Assembly: GCA_002293125.1 (NCBI GenBank) | Contig: DBCR01000047.1 | Span: forward strand, 1 to 13,260 | Reading direction: 5' to 3' | Origin: Opitutia bacterium UBA953 | Lineage (GTDB): Bacteria; Verrucomicrobiota; Verrucomicrobiia; Opitutales; UBA953 | Length of the DNA: 13,260 bases | Part shown: piece by piece, positions 1 through 7,057 of the stretch | How the letters are laid out: each line of letters opens with the position of its first letter | How positions within the stretch are numbered: the first letter of the stretch is position 1 | Program-made: the position numbers and the translations under genes | Notes under the pieces: model-generated | Databases searched by the model: none | Seen by the model: the letters and a program-made list of their open reading frames with translations, nothing else | Told to the model about the DNA's origin: nothing

Positions 1-69
1 GAACTGCGCCAAAAAGGAAAGACGCCGGAGGAAGTCCTCACGGCGCCTATGAGCCAGCTGCTGAGCTGA
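1..69 (+). CDS. C-terminal end of an unidentified protein (partial)
   Basis: An open frame enters from the left edge and ends at TGA 67-69, giving 22 codons (ELRQKGKTPEEV, then LTAPMSQLLS). The composition looks like a real amphipathic C-terminus, and the stop lies only 4 bases from the stop of the convergent thioredoxin-like gene, as expected for tightly packed convergent genes. The start, length and domain are outside the window, so no function can be given. It could also be a chance open frame, since 22 codons are short. Confidence 0.55.
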   Translation, partial: ELRQKGKTPEEVLTAPMSQLLS

Positions 70-73
70 AGGC

Positions 74-898
74 TTAAGCGCCCTTCTTCGCGTCAGTCGC
101 CGCCTTGGGCGCAGCACCCTTAGGTGCGGAGCCCGGAGCGCCCGAAGCGATCTTTTCGCGGAAGGCCTTGAAAGGCTTGCCGAGCGTCTCATCGCCAGCC
201 GTGAGCGCGATGGCTTCGTCGATATACTTAAGCGCCTGTTCCTTGGCCGTCGGGTCGATCATGATCAGTACACGGGCCTTATTGAATGGTAGCACCGCTT
301 TACGCGGCCCGGCGACGTCGGCGAACATCTCGTCGAGGGCGGCCTCCGCGGCCTTGAAGTCCTTGCCCTTGATGGCCGCGTCGATCTTCTGGCCGAGTAA
401 GCGGCTCTTAGCCGAACGGTCGGCCGTGGATTTCTGTTCCTGTTCGAGAGCAGCCTTACCTTCCGGGGTATTCTTGAACGAGGCCAGCTTATCGAGATAT
501 TCCTTCGCGGTCTGTCCGCCGAAACCACCAACGCGTCCGAAGACCTCGCCAGACTTAGCGTCGAGTAGGAGGACGGTCGGAAAACTGTTCACTGCATACT
601 TCTGCTGCCACTCGCGGTTCTTGGCCTTCACCTCGGCGCTCTGCGGCTTGTTGCGCGGGTAATCCAGTTCGACCAGTACGTACTTAGACGCGACCGCGGC
701 GAATTCGGCGGACTGGAACACTACCTTATGCAACTGAACGCAGGGTGGGCACCAGTCGCTGCCGGTGAAGTCGACGAGCACGGGCTTATTCTCCTTCACG
801 CCCTTGGCCTTGGCGGCGTCGAGGTCGGTCAACCAGGTGACCTTGGCCTGCGCCGTGACGGTCGCGAGCAGGAGAAGGGAGAGGATGAACTTTTTCAT
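74..898 (-). CDS. Exported thioredoxin-like protein, CPPC active site
   Basis: A 274-residue protein with an N-terminal signal peptide (Lys-Lys then a Leu-rich core, likely cleaved near TAQA, residues 15-18). A thioredoxin-fold domain follows, with the redox motif WCPPC (C50, C53) inside DFTGSDWC and the cis-proline segment SFPTVLLLD. After about residue 140 comes a helical, charged region of unknown role, and the last 20 or so residues are rich in Ala, Pro, Gly and Lys. The predicted location is periplasmic, with a role in thiol-disulfide exchange or reduction. It lies 6 bases downstream of a paralog with the same layout, so the two are probably co-transcribed. The start is supported by the signal peptide; no Shine-Dalgarno is visible. 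The substrate is unknown. CPPC is a less common active-site pair than CGPC. Confidence 0.88.
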   Translation of the reverse strand: MKKFILSLLLLATVTAQAKVTWLTDLDAAKAKGVKENKPVLVDFTGSDWCPPCVQLHKVVFQSAEFAAVASKYVLVELDYPRNKPQSAEVKAKNREWQQKYAVNSFPTVLLLDAKSGEVFGRVGGFGGQTAKEYLDKLASFKNTPEGKAALEQEQKSTADRSAKSRLLGQKIDAAIKGKDFKAAEAALDEMFADVAGPRKAVLPFNKARVLIMIDPTAKEQALKYIDEAIALTAGDETLGKPFKAFREKIASGAPGSAPKGAAPKAATDAKKGA

Positions 899-904
899 GA
901 AAAG

Positions 905-1699
905 TTATTTCTTATCCTTGTCGGCGGCCTGGGCGGCGGCGACCTGGGCGCGGAACTGCTTCAGCTCGCCGGTGAGCTCGGCAGGATTGTCTGCGATGAT
1001 TTCGTCGAGCACCTTGAGCACGGCGGCATGGTCGCCCGGCTTGCAGGCCTGGACGCTGCCCACGCGGGCGTTGACGGAAAGGGTCACCTTGGCGGCGCCG
1101 GTGACGGCCTTGTCCTTGATGAACTTGGCAATTGCGGACTCCGCGGCAGCGAGGTCCTTCTTCTCGAGGAGAGGCGTGATGAGCTTTTCAAGTTCTTCGC
1201 CGTAGCCACGCACGAGACCCTCGTCCTTCTTGCCCTGGGCGAACTTGGCCTTTCCTTCGGCCGTATTGGCTTTCGAAAGCTCGGCAAGGTGGGCCAGATA
1301 CTTGACCGGTCCGCCAGCCTCATAGCCCGTCTGGGCGAAAGGGACGCCGTTCGAGTCCAGCAGGAGAATCGTCGGGAAGCCTTCGATGCCGAACTTCTCG
1401 GCCAGCGCCTTGTTCTTGGCCTTCTCTTCGGCGGGCTGTTTCTTCTTCTGAGGGTAGTCGAGCTCGACGAGGACGAAGTCCTTGGTGGCCGCGGCGAATT
1501 CCTTCTGGTCGAAGACTTCCTTCTTCAGACGGATGCACCAGCCACACCAGTCGCTGCCGGTGAAGTCGACCAGGATCGCCTTCTTCTCGGCCTTGGCGAC
1601 CTTGATGCCCTCATCGAGGTCGGTGAGCCAACCATCGGCGGCGGAAAGGGAGACGGCGCTCAGGCACAGAGCGACAGCGGCGAGGAAACGACGGGGCAT
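905..1699 (-). CDS. Exported thioredoxin-like protein, CGWC active site
   Basis: A 264-residue paralog of the downstream gene. The signal peptide is residues 1 to about 21 (RR, hydrophobic core, then SLSAAD). The thioredoxin fold carries WCGWC (C52, C55) in DFTGSDWC, LVELDYP after the first helix, and a GFPTILLLD cis-proline segment. From about residue 145 a Lys/Ala-rich helical C-terminal region follows. The TGSDWC-type motif is typical of secreted thioredoxin-like proteins of Verrucomicrobiota and Planctomycetota (family knowledge from memory). It is first in a two-gene - strand unit and reads away from the CbiX gene across a 92-base divergent gap with no strong promoter by eye. The two genes share architecture but differ in the two residues between the cysteines, which suggests duplication followed by redox tuning (inference). 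Confidence 0.88.
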   Translation of the reverse strand: MPRRFLAAVALCLSAVSLSAADGWLTDLDEGIKVAKAEKKAILVDFTGSDWCGWCIRLKKEVFDQKEFAAATKDFVLVELDYPQKKKQPAEEKAKNKALAEKFGIEGFPTILLLDSNGVPFAQTGYEAGGPVKYLAHLAELSKANTAEGKAKFAQGKKDEGLVRGYGEELEKLITPLLEKKDLAAAESAIAKFIKDKAVTGAAKVTLSVNARVGSVQACKPGDHAAVLKVLDEIIADNPAELTGELKQFRAQVAAAQAADKDKK

Positions 1700-1791
1700 C
1701 CCCCAAGGATGCCCTACAGCCTAAACGAGGCAACCTGCAATCACCCAACCCTGCCTTGCCAATATGAAGTTTATCCCTCACTTAACCCCCC

Positions 1792-2763
1792 ATGGCCGGC
1801 ACCCGCATTATCCTCGTCGACAACGGTTCTTATGAACCGGGGGCAACGTTAGCCCTGCGCGGACTGGCCCAGGAAGTCAGCAAGCTCATCGGCCAACCCG
1901 TTCTGCCCGTCTCGACGATGCACTCGACCAAGATCGACCCTGCCCTGCTCGGCGGCCAGCCCGCCGTCATCTTCGAAGGCGCCGTGCAACAGGCCAAACT
2001 CGACGGCATTGGTGAGATCGTGGTACTCCCACTCTTCATCGGACCCAGCCGTGCGATCACCGAATACCTGCCGAAGGTCTTCGCCGACGCCCTGCCTGGC
2101 AAGATGAAGCTCACCATCCGTCAGCCGCTCTTCGGACCGGAGCTAATCAGCATGCTGATCGATAACTTGAAGTCGACCGGCTGGACCAAGGGTAGCGGCA
2201 CGGTCTACCTTTGCGATCACGGCTCCCCCATTCCTGAAGTGACGCGTTGCCGTAACTTCTTCGCCGTCTCGCTTCGAAATCAACTCGGCCTGAACGAGGA
2301 CGAATTAATCGCCTGCTCGATGGAGCGACGAGATGGTCCGGAATATGACTTCAACAAGCCCTTACTCGAAGACGCGTTACAACAGGCCAAGGGCGAGGCT
2401 GTCATCCTGATGCTTTTCCTACTACCCGGCCGTCATGCCGGAGGGGATGGCGACGTCGCGACCATCGCCAAGGAACACGCCCCCGAAGGCCTGCGCTGGA
2501 AGCTCAGCCCGTTACTCGGCACCCACCCCGCCCTGCCCGCGCTGCTCTCCCGTCGACACCTTCACTCTCCCAATTTCAAGACCACCAAGATTGCGGCCAT
2601 CGCCGCGCTGCTCGCCACGGGATTGCTGCCCGTCTTAGGCAGCATACCCGCGCCGAAAGACCAAGGAACAGGAGCGAGCCTCATGATCTGGCTCGGAACA
2701 TTTGCCGTGATCTTCATGGTCCTCTTCCTCTTCTTATGGGCTAAGGCCTGGAAGAAGTCCTGA
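1792..2763 (+). CDS. Double-domain CbiX/SirB-like sirohydrochlorin chelatase with C-terminal membrane hairpin
   Basis: A 323-residue protein built from two tandem CbiX-type halves plus a tail. Half one (about 1-125) starts IILVDNGSYEP and has PLFIGPSRAITEYLP. Half two (about 135-255) starts VYLCDHGSPIPEV and has LFLLPGRHAGGDGDV. In the family two histidines bind the metal. Half two keeps both (H143, H215), whereas half one has N11 and A88 there, so only half two should be catalytic. Two hydrophobic segments follow (about 267-285 and 297-317), ending WAKAWKKS, which predicts membrane anchoring. Expected reaction: insertion of ferrous iron into sirohydrochlorin to give siroheme, or of cobalt for cobamides. 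Its position beside SUMT and the siroheme enzyme CysI favours siroheme. It converges with the SUMT gene, with only 2 bases between the stops. No Shine-Dalgarno precedes the ATG. Confidence 0.85.
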   Translation: MAGTRIILVDNGSYEPGATLALRGLAQEVSKLIGQPVLPVSTMHSTKIDPALLGGQPAVIFEGAVQQAKLDGIGEIVVLPLFIGPSRAITEYLPKVFADALPGKMKLTIRQPLFGPELISMLIDNLKSTGWTKGSGTVYLCDHGSPIPEVTRCRNFFAVSLRNQLGLNEDELIACSMERRDGPEYDFNKPLLEDALQQAKGEAVILMLFLLPGRHAGGDGDVATIAKEHAPEGLRWKLSPLLGTHPALPALLSRRHLHSPNFKTTKIAAIAALLATGLLPVLGSIPAPKDQGTGASLMIWLGTFAVIFMVLFLFLWAKAWKKS

Positions 2764-2765
2764 AC

Positions 2766-3533
2766 TCAGGCGAACGCCGCGATGCGGCCCATGAGGCCGG
2801 CATGACGAGGCGGAGCGACGACCGCGCCGACGACCGCGATGAGCGGTGTGGGCAACACTGAAACGTCGATCTTTCCTGAAGCGAGCTCGGTCAGCGTGGT
2901 GAGCACGTCCGACGCGCCATCCTGCGAGACCTTTGAAAGCAGACGAATCGGCAGATCAGCCTGAGCGCCCGCGGCGATAAGCTTCACGGCGACGGACGGC
3001 AGCGCCTTCGCGCCCATGTAAAGACAGAGTGTGGCGCCGGTCTCGATGTGTGCCTTCCAATTCTGGTCGGTACCATCGGCGCAGTGACCGGTGAGGAACG
3101 TGACGGAGGCGGCCTTGCCGCGATGCGTGAGCGGGAACGCGGCGTCAGCGCCAGCAGCCGTCGCGGCGGTGATGCCCGGCACGACTTCGAAAGGGATGCC
3201 ATGGGCGGCGAGATGGTCCATCTCTTCGCCGAGACGGCCGAAGATGCCCGGATCGCCGCCTTTGAGCCGAACGATGAGACCACCCTGACGGGCTTCACGC
3301 ACGATCACGGCGTTAATCTCGTCCTGGGTCATCGAGTGGACCCCGCAACGCTTGCCGACCGGCACGATCTTGGTCGTCGCTGGAATCTCTTCCAAAAGGG
3401 CATCCCCTGGCAGGGCGTCATGGATGACGACATCCGCCTGCTTGAGCAGGCGCAGACCCCTGACGGTGATCAGGTCCGGGGCTCCGGGTCCTGCACCGAC
3501 GAAGGCCACCCGGCCGATGTCACAATTTACCAT
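2766..3533 (-). CDS. cobA: Uroporphyrinogen-III C-methyltransferase (SUMT)
   Basis: A 255-residue, single-domain SUMT of usual length. It carries the family signatures in order: VGAGPGAPDLIT near the N-terminus, VVIHDAL, VGKRCG, RLKGGDPGIFGR (the SAM-binding loop) and VPGITAATAAGADAAFPLTHRG, followed by TGH. It uses two SAM molecules to turn uroporphyrinogen III into precorrin-2 in the cytoplasm, the entry to siroheme and cobamides. There is no fused dehydrogenase/ferrochelatase module as in enterobacterial CysG, which fits a separate CbiX-type chelatase being encoded next door. It diverges from cysI across a 58-base AT-rich gap, which suggests shared control with sulfate assimilation (inference). 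The ATG at 3531-3533 directly follows an AT-rich leader without a Shine-Dalgarno. Confidence 0.95.
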   Translation of the reverse strand: MVNCDIGRVAFVGAGPGAPDLITVRGLRLLKQADVVIHDALPGDALLEEIPATTKIVPVGKRCGVHSMTQDEINAVIVREARQGGLIVRLKGGDPGIFGRLGEEMDHLAAHGIPFEVVPGITAATAAGADAAFPLTHRGKAASVTFLTGHCADGTDQNWKAHIETGATLCLYMGAKALPSVAVKLIAAGAQADLPIRLLSKVSQDGASDVLTTLTELASGKIDVSVLPTPLIAVVGAVVAPPRHAGLMGRIAAFA

Positions 3534-3591
3534 TTATTTAAACTTGACCCCTATTTATGTAATCCTAACTCATCTTATCAAGTATTAAATC
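3534..3591. promoter_or_regulatory. AT-rich divergent promoter region between cobA and cysI
   Basis: This 58-base gap is clearly more AT-rich than the GC-rich genes around it. On the + strand TTGACC (3544-3549) with TAACTC (3566-3571) gives a weak sigma70-like pair, spacer 16. On the - strand TTGATA (3576-3581) with CATAAA (3554-3559), spacer 16, points toward cobA. The two candidates interleave, so one bound factor could control both. The boxes are poor matches to consensus and their assignment is tentative; the divergent layout and base composition are the firmer evidence. The cysI ATG follows TATTAAATC with no Shine-Dalgarno. Confidence 0.4.
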
Positions 3592-5343
3592 ATGGACCCT
3601 ATCTCCGGCAAGCCCCTAGCAAAGAACGAACTCATGAAAGCGGATAAACCCGACCTTTCGGGCAATATTCGCGAAACCCTCGCCAACCCGGAAGCCGATC
3701 GCTTCACCGGGGACGACGAGCAGTTCATCAAGTTCCACGGCATCTACCAGCAGGATGACCGCGACAAGCGCAAGACGGGCAAAGAGTACTCCGTCATGGT
3801 GCGCACGCGTCAGACCGGTGGCATCGTCCCGGCCTCCCAGTACATCGTCTACGACGAGCTCTCGGGTCGCTTTGCCAATGGCACCCTCCGCATCACTTCC
3901 CGCCAGACCTTCCAGTTCCACGGCGTGCTGCAGCAAGGCATCGGCCCGCTGATCAAGTCGATCAACGATGCGCTCTCCTCCACCCTCGCCACGTGCGGCG
4001 ACGTGAACCGTAACGTGACCGCTCCGTCCAACCCGCCCGTCGACCAGATCGCCGTGCAGGTCGACGAAGATGCGTTTGCGATTACCCGCGCCCTCCTCCC
4101 GACCACCACCGCCTATCACTCCATCTGGGTGGACGGCGTCCAGGTCGACCTCGGTCTCGGCGACAAGGTCTCCAAGGCCCGCGCTTCCGTCGACCAGGCC
4201 AATCCGTATATGCCGCCGCCCGCCGACACGGACGAATCCGGCGCGCCTGCGGATGCGCTCTACGGCAAGACCTACCTGCCTCGTAAATTCAAGACTGGCT
4301 TCGCCATCCCGCCGAACAACGACACGGACATCTTCACCAACGACATGGGCTACGTAGCCATCGTCGAGAACGGCAAGCTCATCGGCTACAACCTGCTCGT
4401 CGGCGGCGGCCTCGGCACCTCCCACGGCAACAAGGCCACCTACCCTCGCCTCGCCGACGTCATCGGTTTCATCACCCGCGAACAGGTCGTCGAAGTGGGC
4501 TCCGCCGTCGTCGCCATCCACCGCGACTGGGGTGACCGCACCGACCGCAAGCACGCCCGCATCAAGTACGTCCTGCAGGAAAAGGGCGTCGAATGGTTCC
4601 GCGCCGAACTCGGCAAGCGCCTCGGCGCCCCGCTCCCGGCCGCTAAGCCGTTCCTCTTCCGTGGCCAAGGCGACGCCTTCGGCTGGTTCAAGCAGCTGGA
4701 CGGCAACTGGTTCCTCGGCCTCTTTGTCGAGACCGGCCGCGTCAAGGACGCCGACAGCTATAAGCTAAAGACCGCGCTCCGCACGATCGCCGAGCAGTTC
4801 GGCCCGACCTTCCGCCTCACCGCCACGCAGAACCTCATCCTCTCCGACATCAAGGACGCCGATAAGGCTGCCATCGAGAAGGTACTCCATGACCACGGCT
4901 GCGCCAGCGTCTTCAACCCCGGCCTGATCAAGGGACGCGGTATGGCCTGCCCGGCTCTCCCGACCTGCGGTCTCGCCCTCGCCGAATCCGAACGCGTCTT
5001 CCCGAAGTTCCTCGCGAAACTCGAAGAAGGCCAGGCGGCCGCCGGCATCGCCCACGAAGAACTCGTCGTGCGCATGACGGGCTGCCCCAACGGTTGCGCT
5101 CGTCCTTACAACGCCGAGATCGGCCTCGTGGGCAAAGCTCCTGGCAAGTATAACATCATGCTCGGCGGCAACCGCGAAGGCACCCGCCTCGCTCGCCTCT
5201 GGAAGGAAGCTGCCCTCGCCGACGAAATCCCCGTGCTCATCGGCGAACTGTTCAAGCAGTACGCCAAGGAACGCACCACCGGCCAGGCCTTCGGTGATTG
5301 GGTCGACCAGGCTCCCGTCTGGCCCGCCGCTCCCGCCGCCTAA
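3592..5343 (+). CDS. cysI: Assimilatory sulfite reductase, siroheme/[4Fe-4S] hemoprotein subunit
   Basis: A 583-residue protein that reduces sulfite to sulfide with six electrons. It matches E. coli CysI along its length (compared from memory), including FHGIYQQDDRD, SRQTFQFHG, NGKLIGYNLLVGGG, HGNKATYPR and RDWGDRTDRKHA. The cluster cysteines C453, C459, C498 and C502 have the same spacing as E. coli C434/440/479/483. The sulfite-binding basic residues have counterparts at R71, R140, K232 and K234. An extra segment of about 30 residues (roughly 186-215, acidic and Pro-rich) precedes YLPRKFK. No cysJ lies in the window, so the donor could be a distant CysJ or ferredoxin. First gene of the + strand run; cysH starts 8 bases after its stop. 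An alternative start at codon 15 is possible because neither ATG has a Shine-Dalgarno. Confidence 0.95.
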   Translation: MDPISGKPLAKNELMKADKPDLSGNIRETLANPEADRFTGDDEQFIKFHGIYQQDDRDKRKTGKEYSVMVRTRQTGGIVPASQYIVYDELSGRFANGTLRITSRQTFQFHGVLQQGIGPLIKSINDALSSTLATCGDVNRNVTAPSNPPVDQIAVQVDEDAFAITRALLPTTTAYHSIWVDGVQVDLGLGDKVSKARASVDQANPYMPPPADTDESGAPADALYGKTYLPRKFKTGFAIPPNNDTDIFTNDMGYVAIVENGKLIGYNLLVGGGLGTSHGNKATYPRLADVIGFITREQVVEVGSAVVAIHRDWGDRTDRKHARIKYVLQEKGVEWFRAELGKRLGAPLPAAKPFLFRGQGDAFGWFKQLDGNWFLGLFVETGRVKDADSYKLKTALRTIAEQFGPTFRLTATQNLILSDIKDADKAAIEKVLHDHGCASVFNPGLIKGRGMACPALPTCGLALAESERVFPKFLAKLEEGQAAAGIAHEELVVRMTGCPNGCARPYNAEIGLVGKAPGKYNIMLGGNREGTRLARLWKEAALADEIPVLIGELFKQYAKERTTGQAFGDWVDQAPVWPAAPAA

Positions 5344-5351
5344 GCGAGTCG

Positions 5352-6074
5352 ATGGCCGACCTCGACCCAGCCCGCATCCCGGATCTCGACGCCCGTCTCT
5401 CGACGTTGGCGCCGGTGGACCGTCTGCGCTGGGCCTACGAGACCTTCGGCGCCCGTGCTGGTATCGGTACAAGCTTCCAGCCTGCCGGCATCGTTATCCT
5501 GCACCTCGCCAAGACCGCCGGCATTCCGCTCCAGGCCTTCACGCTCAACACCGGCCTACTCTTCCCGGAGACGCTGGAATTCAAGGCGAAGCTCGAAGCC
5601 CATCTCGGCATCAAGGTCGAGGAAGTGCACCCCGCGCAGACGGTCGAACAGCAGGCCGCCCAATACGGCGCCGAGCTGTGGAAGCGCGACCCGGAGAAGT
5701 GCTGCGAACTCCGCAAGGTCGATTCGCTCGGCAAGAAACTCTACGACCTTGATCTCTGGATCACCGGCATGCGCCGCGACCAGAGCGCCGAGCGTTCCGT
5801 GACGCCGCTCCTCTCGCTGGCCGGCCGTCCCGACAACTCCGACGTCTGGAAGCTCAACCCGCTTGTCGACTGGAGCCGCGACCAGGTCTGGGCCTACCTC
5901 AAGGAGCACGGCCTGCCCCACAACGTCCTGCATGACCGCGGCTACCGCTCCATCGGTTGCTTCCCTTGCACCCTGCCCACCTCCGGTGGCGACGAACGCG
6001 GCGGACGCTGGCCCGGCTTTGATAAAAAAGAGTGCGGCCTCCATACCCGTACGAAGAAAGGGTTGGGCGGCTAG
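5352..6074 (+). CDS. cysH: Thioredoxin-dependent adenylylsulfate (APS) reductase, [4Fe-4S] type
   Basis: A 240-residue PAPS/APS reductase family enzyme that reduces activated sulfate to sulfite using a thiol donor. It has the nucleotide-binding core (GIGTSFQPAGIVILHLA, then FTLNTGLLFPET). The C-terminal ECGLH motif carries the catalytic cysteine (C228). It also has the cluster cysteines C117-C118 in DPEKCCELRKV and C203/C206 in SIGCFPC. The CC...CXXC set is the mark of [4Fe-4S] APS reductases and is absent from E. coli PAPS reductase, so APS is the likely substrate; some cluster enzymes also accept PAPS. The chosen start, MADLDPARIPDL, lies 8 bases after the cysI stop. An in-frame ATG at 5298 would add a basic 18-residue extension inside cysI and is unlikely. 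The gene is probably translated from the cysI transcript. Confidence 0.93.
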   Translation: MADLDPARIPDLDARLSTLAPVDRLRWAYETFGARAGIGTSFQPAGIVILHLAKTAGIPLQAFTLNTGLLFPETLEFKAKLEAHLGIKVEEVHPAQTVEQQAAQYGAELWKRDPEKCCELRKVDSLGKKLYDLDLWITGMRRDQSAERSVTPLLSLAGRPDNSDVWKLNPLVDWSRDQVWAYLKEHGLPHNVLHDRGYRSIGCFPCTLPTSGGDERGGRWPGFDKKECGLHTRTKKGLGG

Positions 6075-6084
6075 GCGGCTGACG

Positions 6085-6155
6085 GTTGGCGGATAGGAAA
6101 ACCTCCTCAATCCACAGACCTCGTCACCTTGAACCCTCTTCTCCTAACCGCCACC
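6085..6155. repeat. Imperfect inverted repeat in the cysH-cysD spacer
   Basis: The 148-base gap after cysH can fold. TGGCGGATAGG (6087-6097) pairs with CCTAACCGCCA (6143-6153) with one mismatch, and pairing extends a few bases each way. A second arm, CGGTTGGCG (6083-6091), is perfectly complementary to CGCCAACCG (6194-6202), so two alternative folds share the left side. CCAACCGCT occurs twice (6182-6190 and 6197-6205). From about 6100 to 6222 the + strand is strongly C/T-rich. No U-tract follows either stem, so this is not a classic terminator. It could be an attenuator, an RNA-processing site or a repeat relic; I cannot tell which. Confidence 0.5.
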
Positions 6156-6222
6156 ACCTTCCCTTCAGCCTCTCTGCGCTCCCAACCGCTAAACGCCAAC
6201 CGCTCCCACCTTCTTTCAGCCA

Positions 6223-7044
6223 ATGTCCCGCAACGCCCAAAACGACCACCTGACGCGCCTCGAACAGACGTCGATCCACGTCTTCCGTGAAGCCTTCGCA
6301 AACTTCCGCTCGGTCTGCATGCCCTGGTCCATGGGCAAGGACTCCAACGTCCTCATCTGGCTCGCCCGTAAGGCGTTCTGCGGAAAAATTCCCTTCCCGC
6401 TCCTGCACATCGACACGACCTACGAATTCCCGGAGATGTATGAGTTCCGAGAAAAGGCTAAGGTCATCCACGGCATCGATCTGATTGTCCGCGTCAACGA
6501 AGACGCCATCCGTCGCGGCATCGGTTACGCCACGCACGACCCGGTGACTGTCACGCACGAGCTTAAGACCGTCCCCTTCAAGGCAGCGATCGACGAGTTC
6601 AAATGGGACGCCCTCGTGACCGGCATCCGTCGCGACGAAGACCCGACCCGTGCCAAGGAACGCTGGTTCTCCCCTCGCTCCGCCGAAGGCAACTGGGACT
6701 ACAAGGACCAGCCGCCGGAATTCTGGGGCCAGTTCGCCAGTTCTGCCCCGGAAGGCGGCCACGTCCGCGTCCAGCCGCTCCTCGAGTGGACCGAGCTCGA
6801 CATCTGGGAATACATCCGCCGCGAGAACATCCCGAACCCGACCCTCTACTTCGCCCGCGACGGCAAGCGCTTCCGCTCCCTCGGCTGCCATCCGATCACG
6901 CACCCGGTTGACAGCCCGGCCAGCAACATCGACGAAGTCATCGAGGAACTGAAGCTGACCAAGACCAGCGAACGCGCCGGTCGCGCCCAGGACCACGTCG
7001 GTCGCAACTCGATGCAGGAACTCCGCGCCAAGGGCTTCATGTGA
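6223..7044 (+). CDS. cysD: Sulfate adenylyltransferase subunit 2 (PP-loop ATP pyrophosphatase)
   Basis: A 273-residue catalytic subunit of ATP sulfurylase. With the GTPase CysN it makes APS from ATP and sulfate in the cytoplasm. Seen here: the PP-loop SMGKDS (36-41), LARKAF, PFPLLHIDTTYEFPEMYEFR, TGIRRDEDPTRAKERWFSPR, LEWTELDIWEYI and the C-terminal TSERAGRAQDH. It is about 30 residues shorter than E. coli CysD (302). The difference lies mostly in a missing segment between LYFARDGK and RFRSLGC, where the E. coli protein has a long loop. The gap to cysNC is 13 bases, so the two subunits are surely co-transcribed. Because 148 bases separate it from cysH, a second promoter there is possible, but I see no clear one. 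No Shine-Dalgarno precedes the ATG. Confidence 0.94.
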   Translation: MSRNAQNDHLTRLEQTSIHVFREAFANFRSVCMPWSMGKDSNVLIWLARKAFCGKIPFPLLHIDTTYEFPEMYEFREKAKVIHGIDLIVRVNEDAIRRGIGYATHDPVTVTHELKTVPFKAAIDEFKWDALVTGIRRDEDPTRAKERWFSPRSAEGNWDYKDQPPEFWGQFASSAPEGGHVRVQPLLEWTELDIWEYIRRENIPNPTLYFARDGKRFRSLGCHPITHPVDSPASNIDEVIEELKLTKTSERAGRAQDHVGRNSMQELRAKGFM

Positions 7045-7057
7045 GCCGCCTGACAAG

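Noticed and set aside
728..1852. Long open frame (374 codons) on the + strand across the thioredoxin-like genes
   Set aside because: It is antisense to two clear genes with signal peptides and CXXC motifs. Its own product is Leu/Gly-rich without motifs and runs into the start of the chelatase gene.
2759..2770. CCTGA-AC-TCAGG palindrome covering both convergent stop codons
   Set aside because: Five-base arms are short and arise naturally when two TGA stops face each other; no separate function can be supported.
3616..4668. Long open frame (350 codons) on the - strand inside cysI
   Set aside because: cysI is confirmed by conserved cysteines and binding residues. The antisense product is Val/Asp/Gly-rich, as expected from the complement of GC-rich codons.
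5298..5351. Earlier in-frame ATG for cysH
   Set aside because: It would add an Arg-rich 18-residue extension overlapping the cysI end. The ATG at 5352 gives a normal N-terminus.
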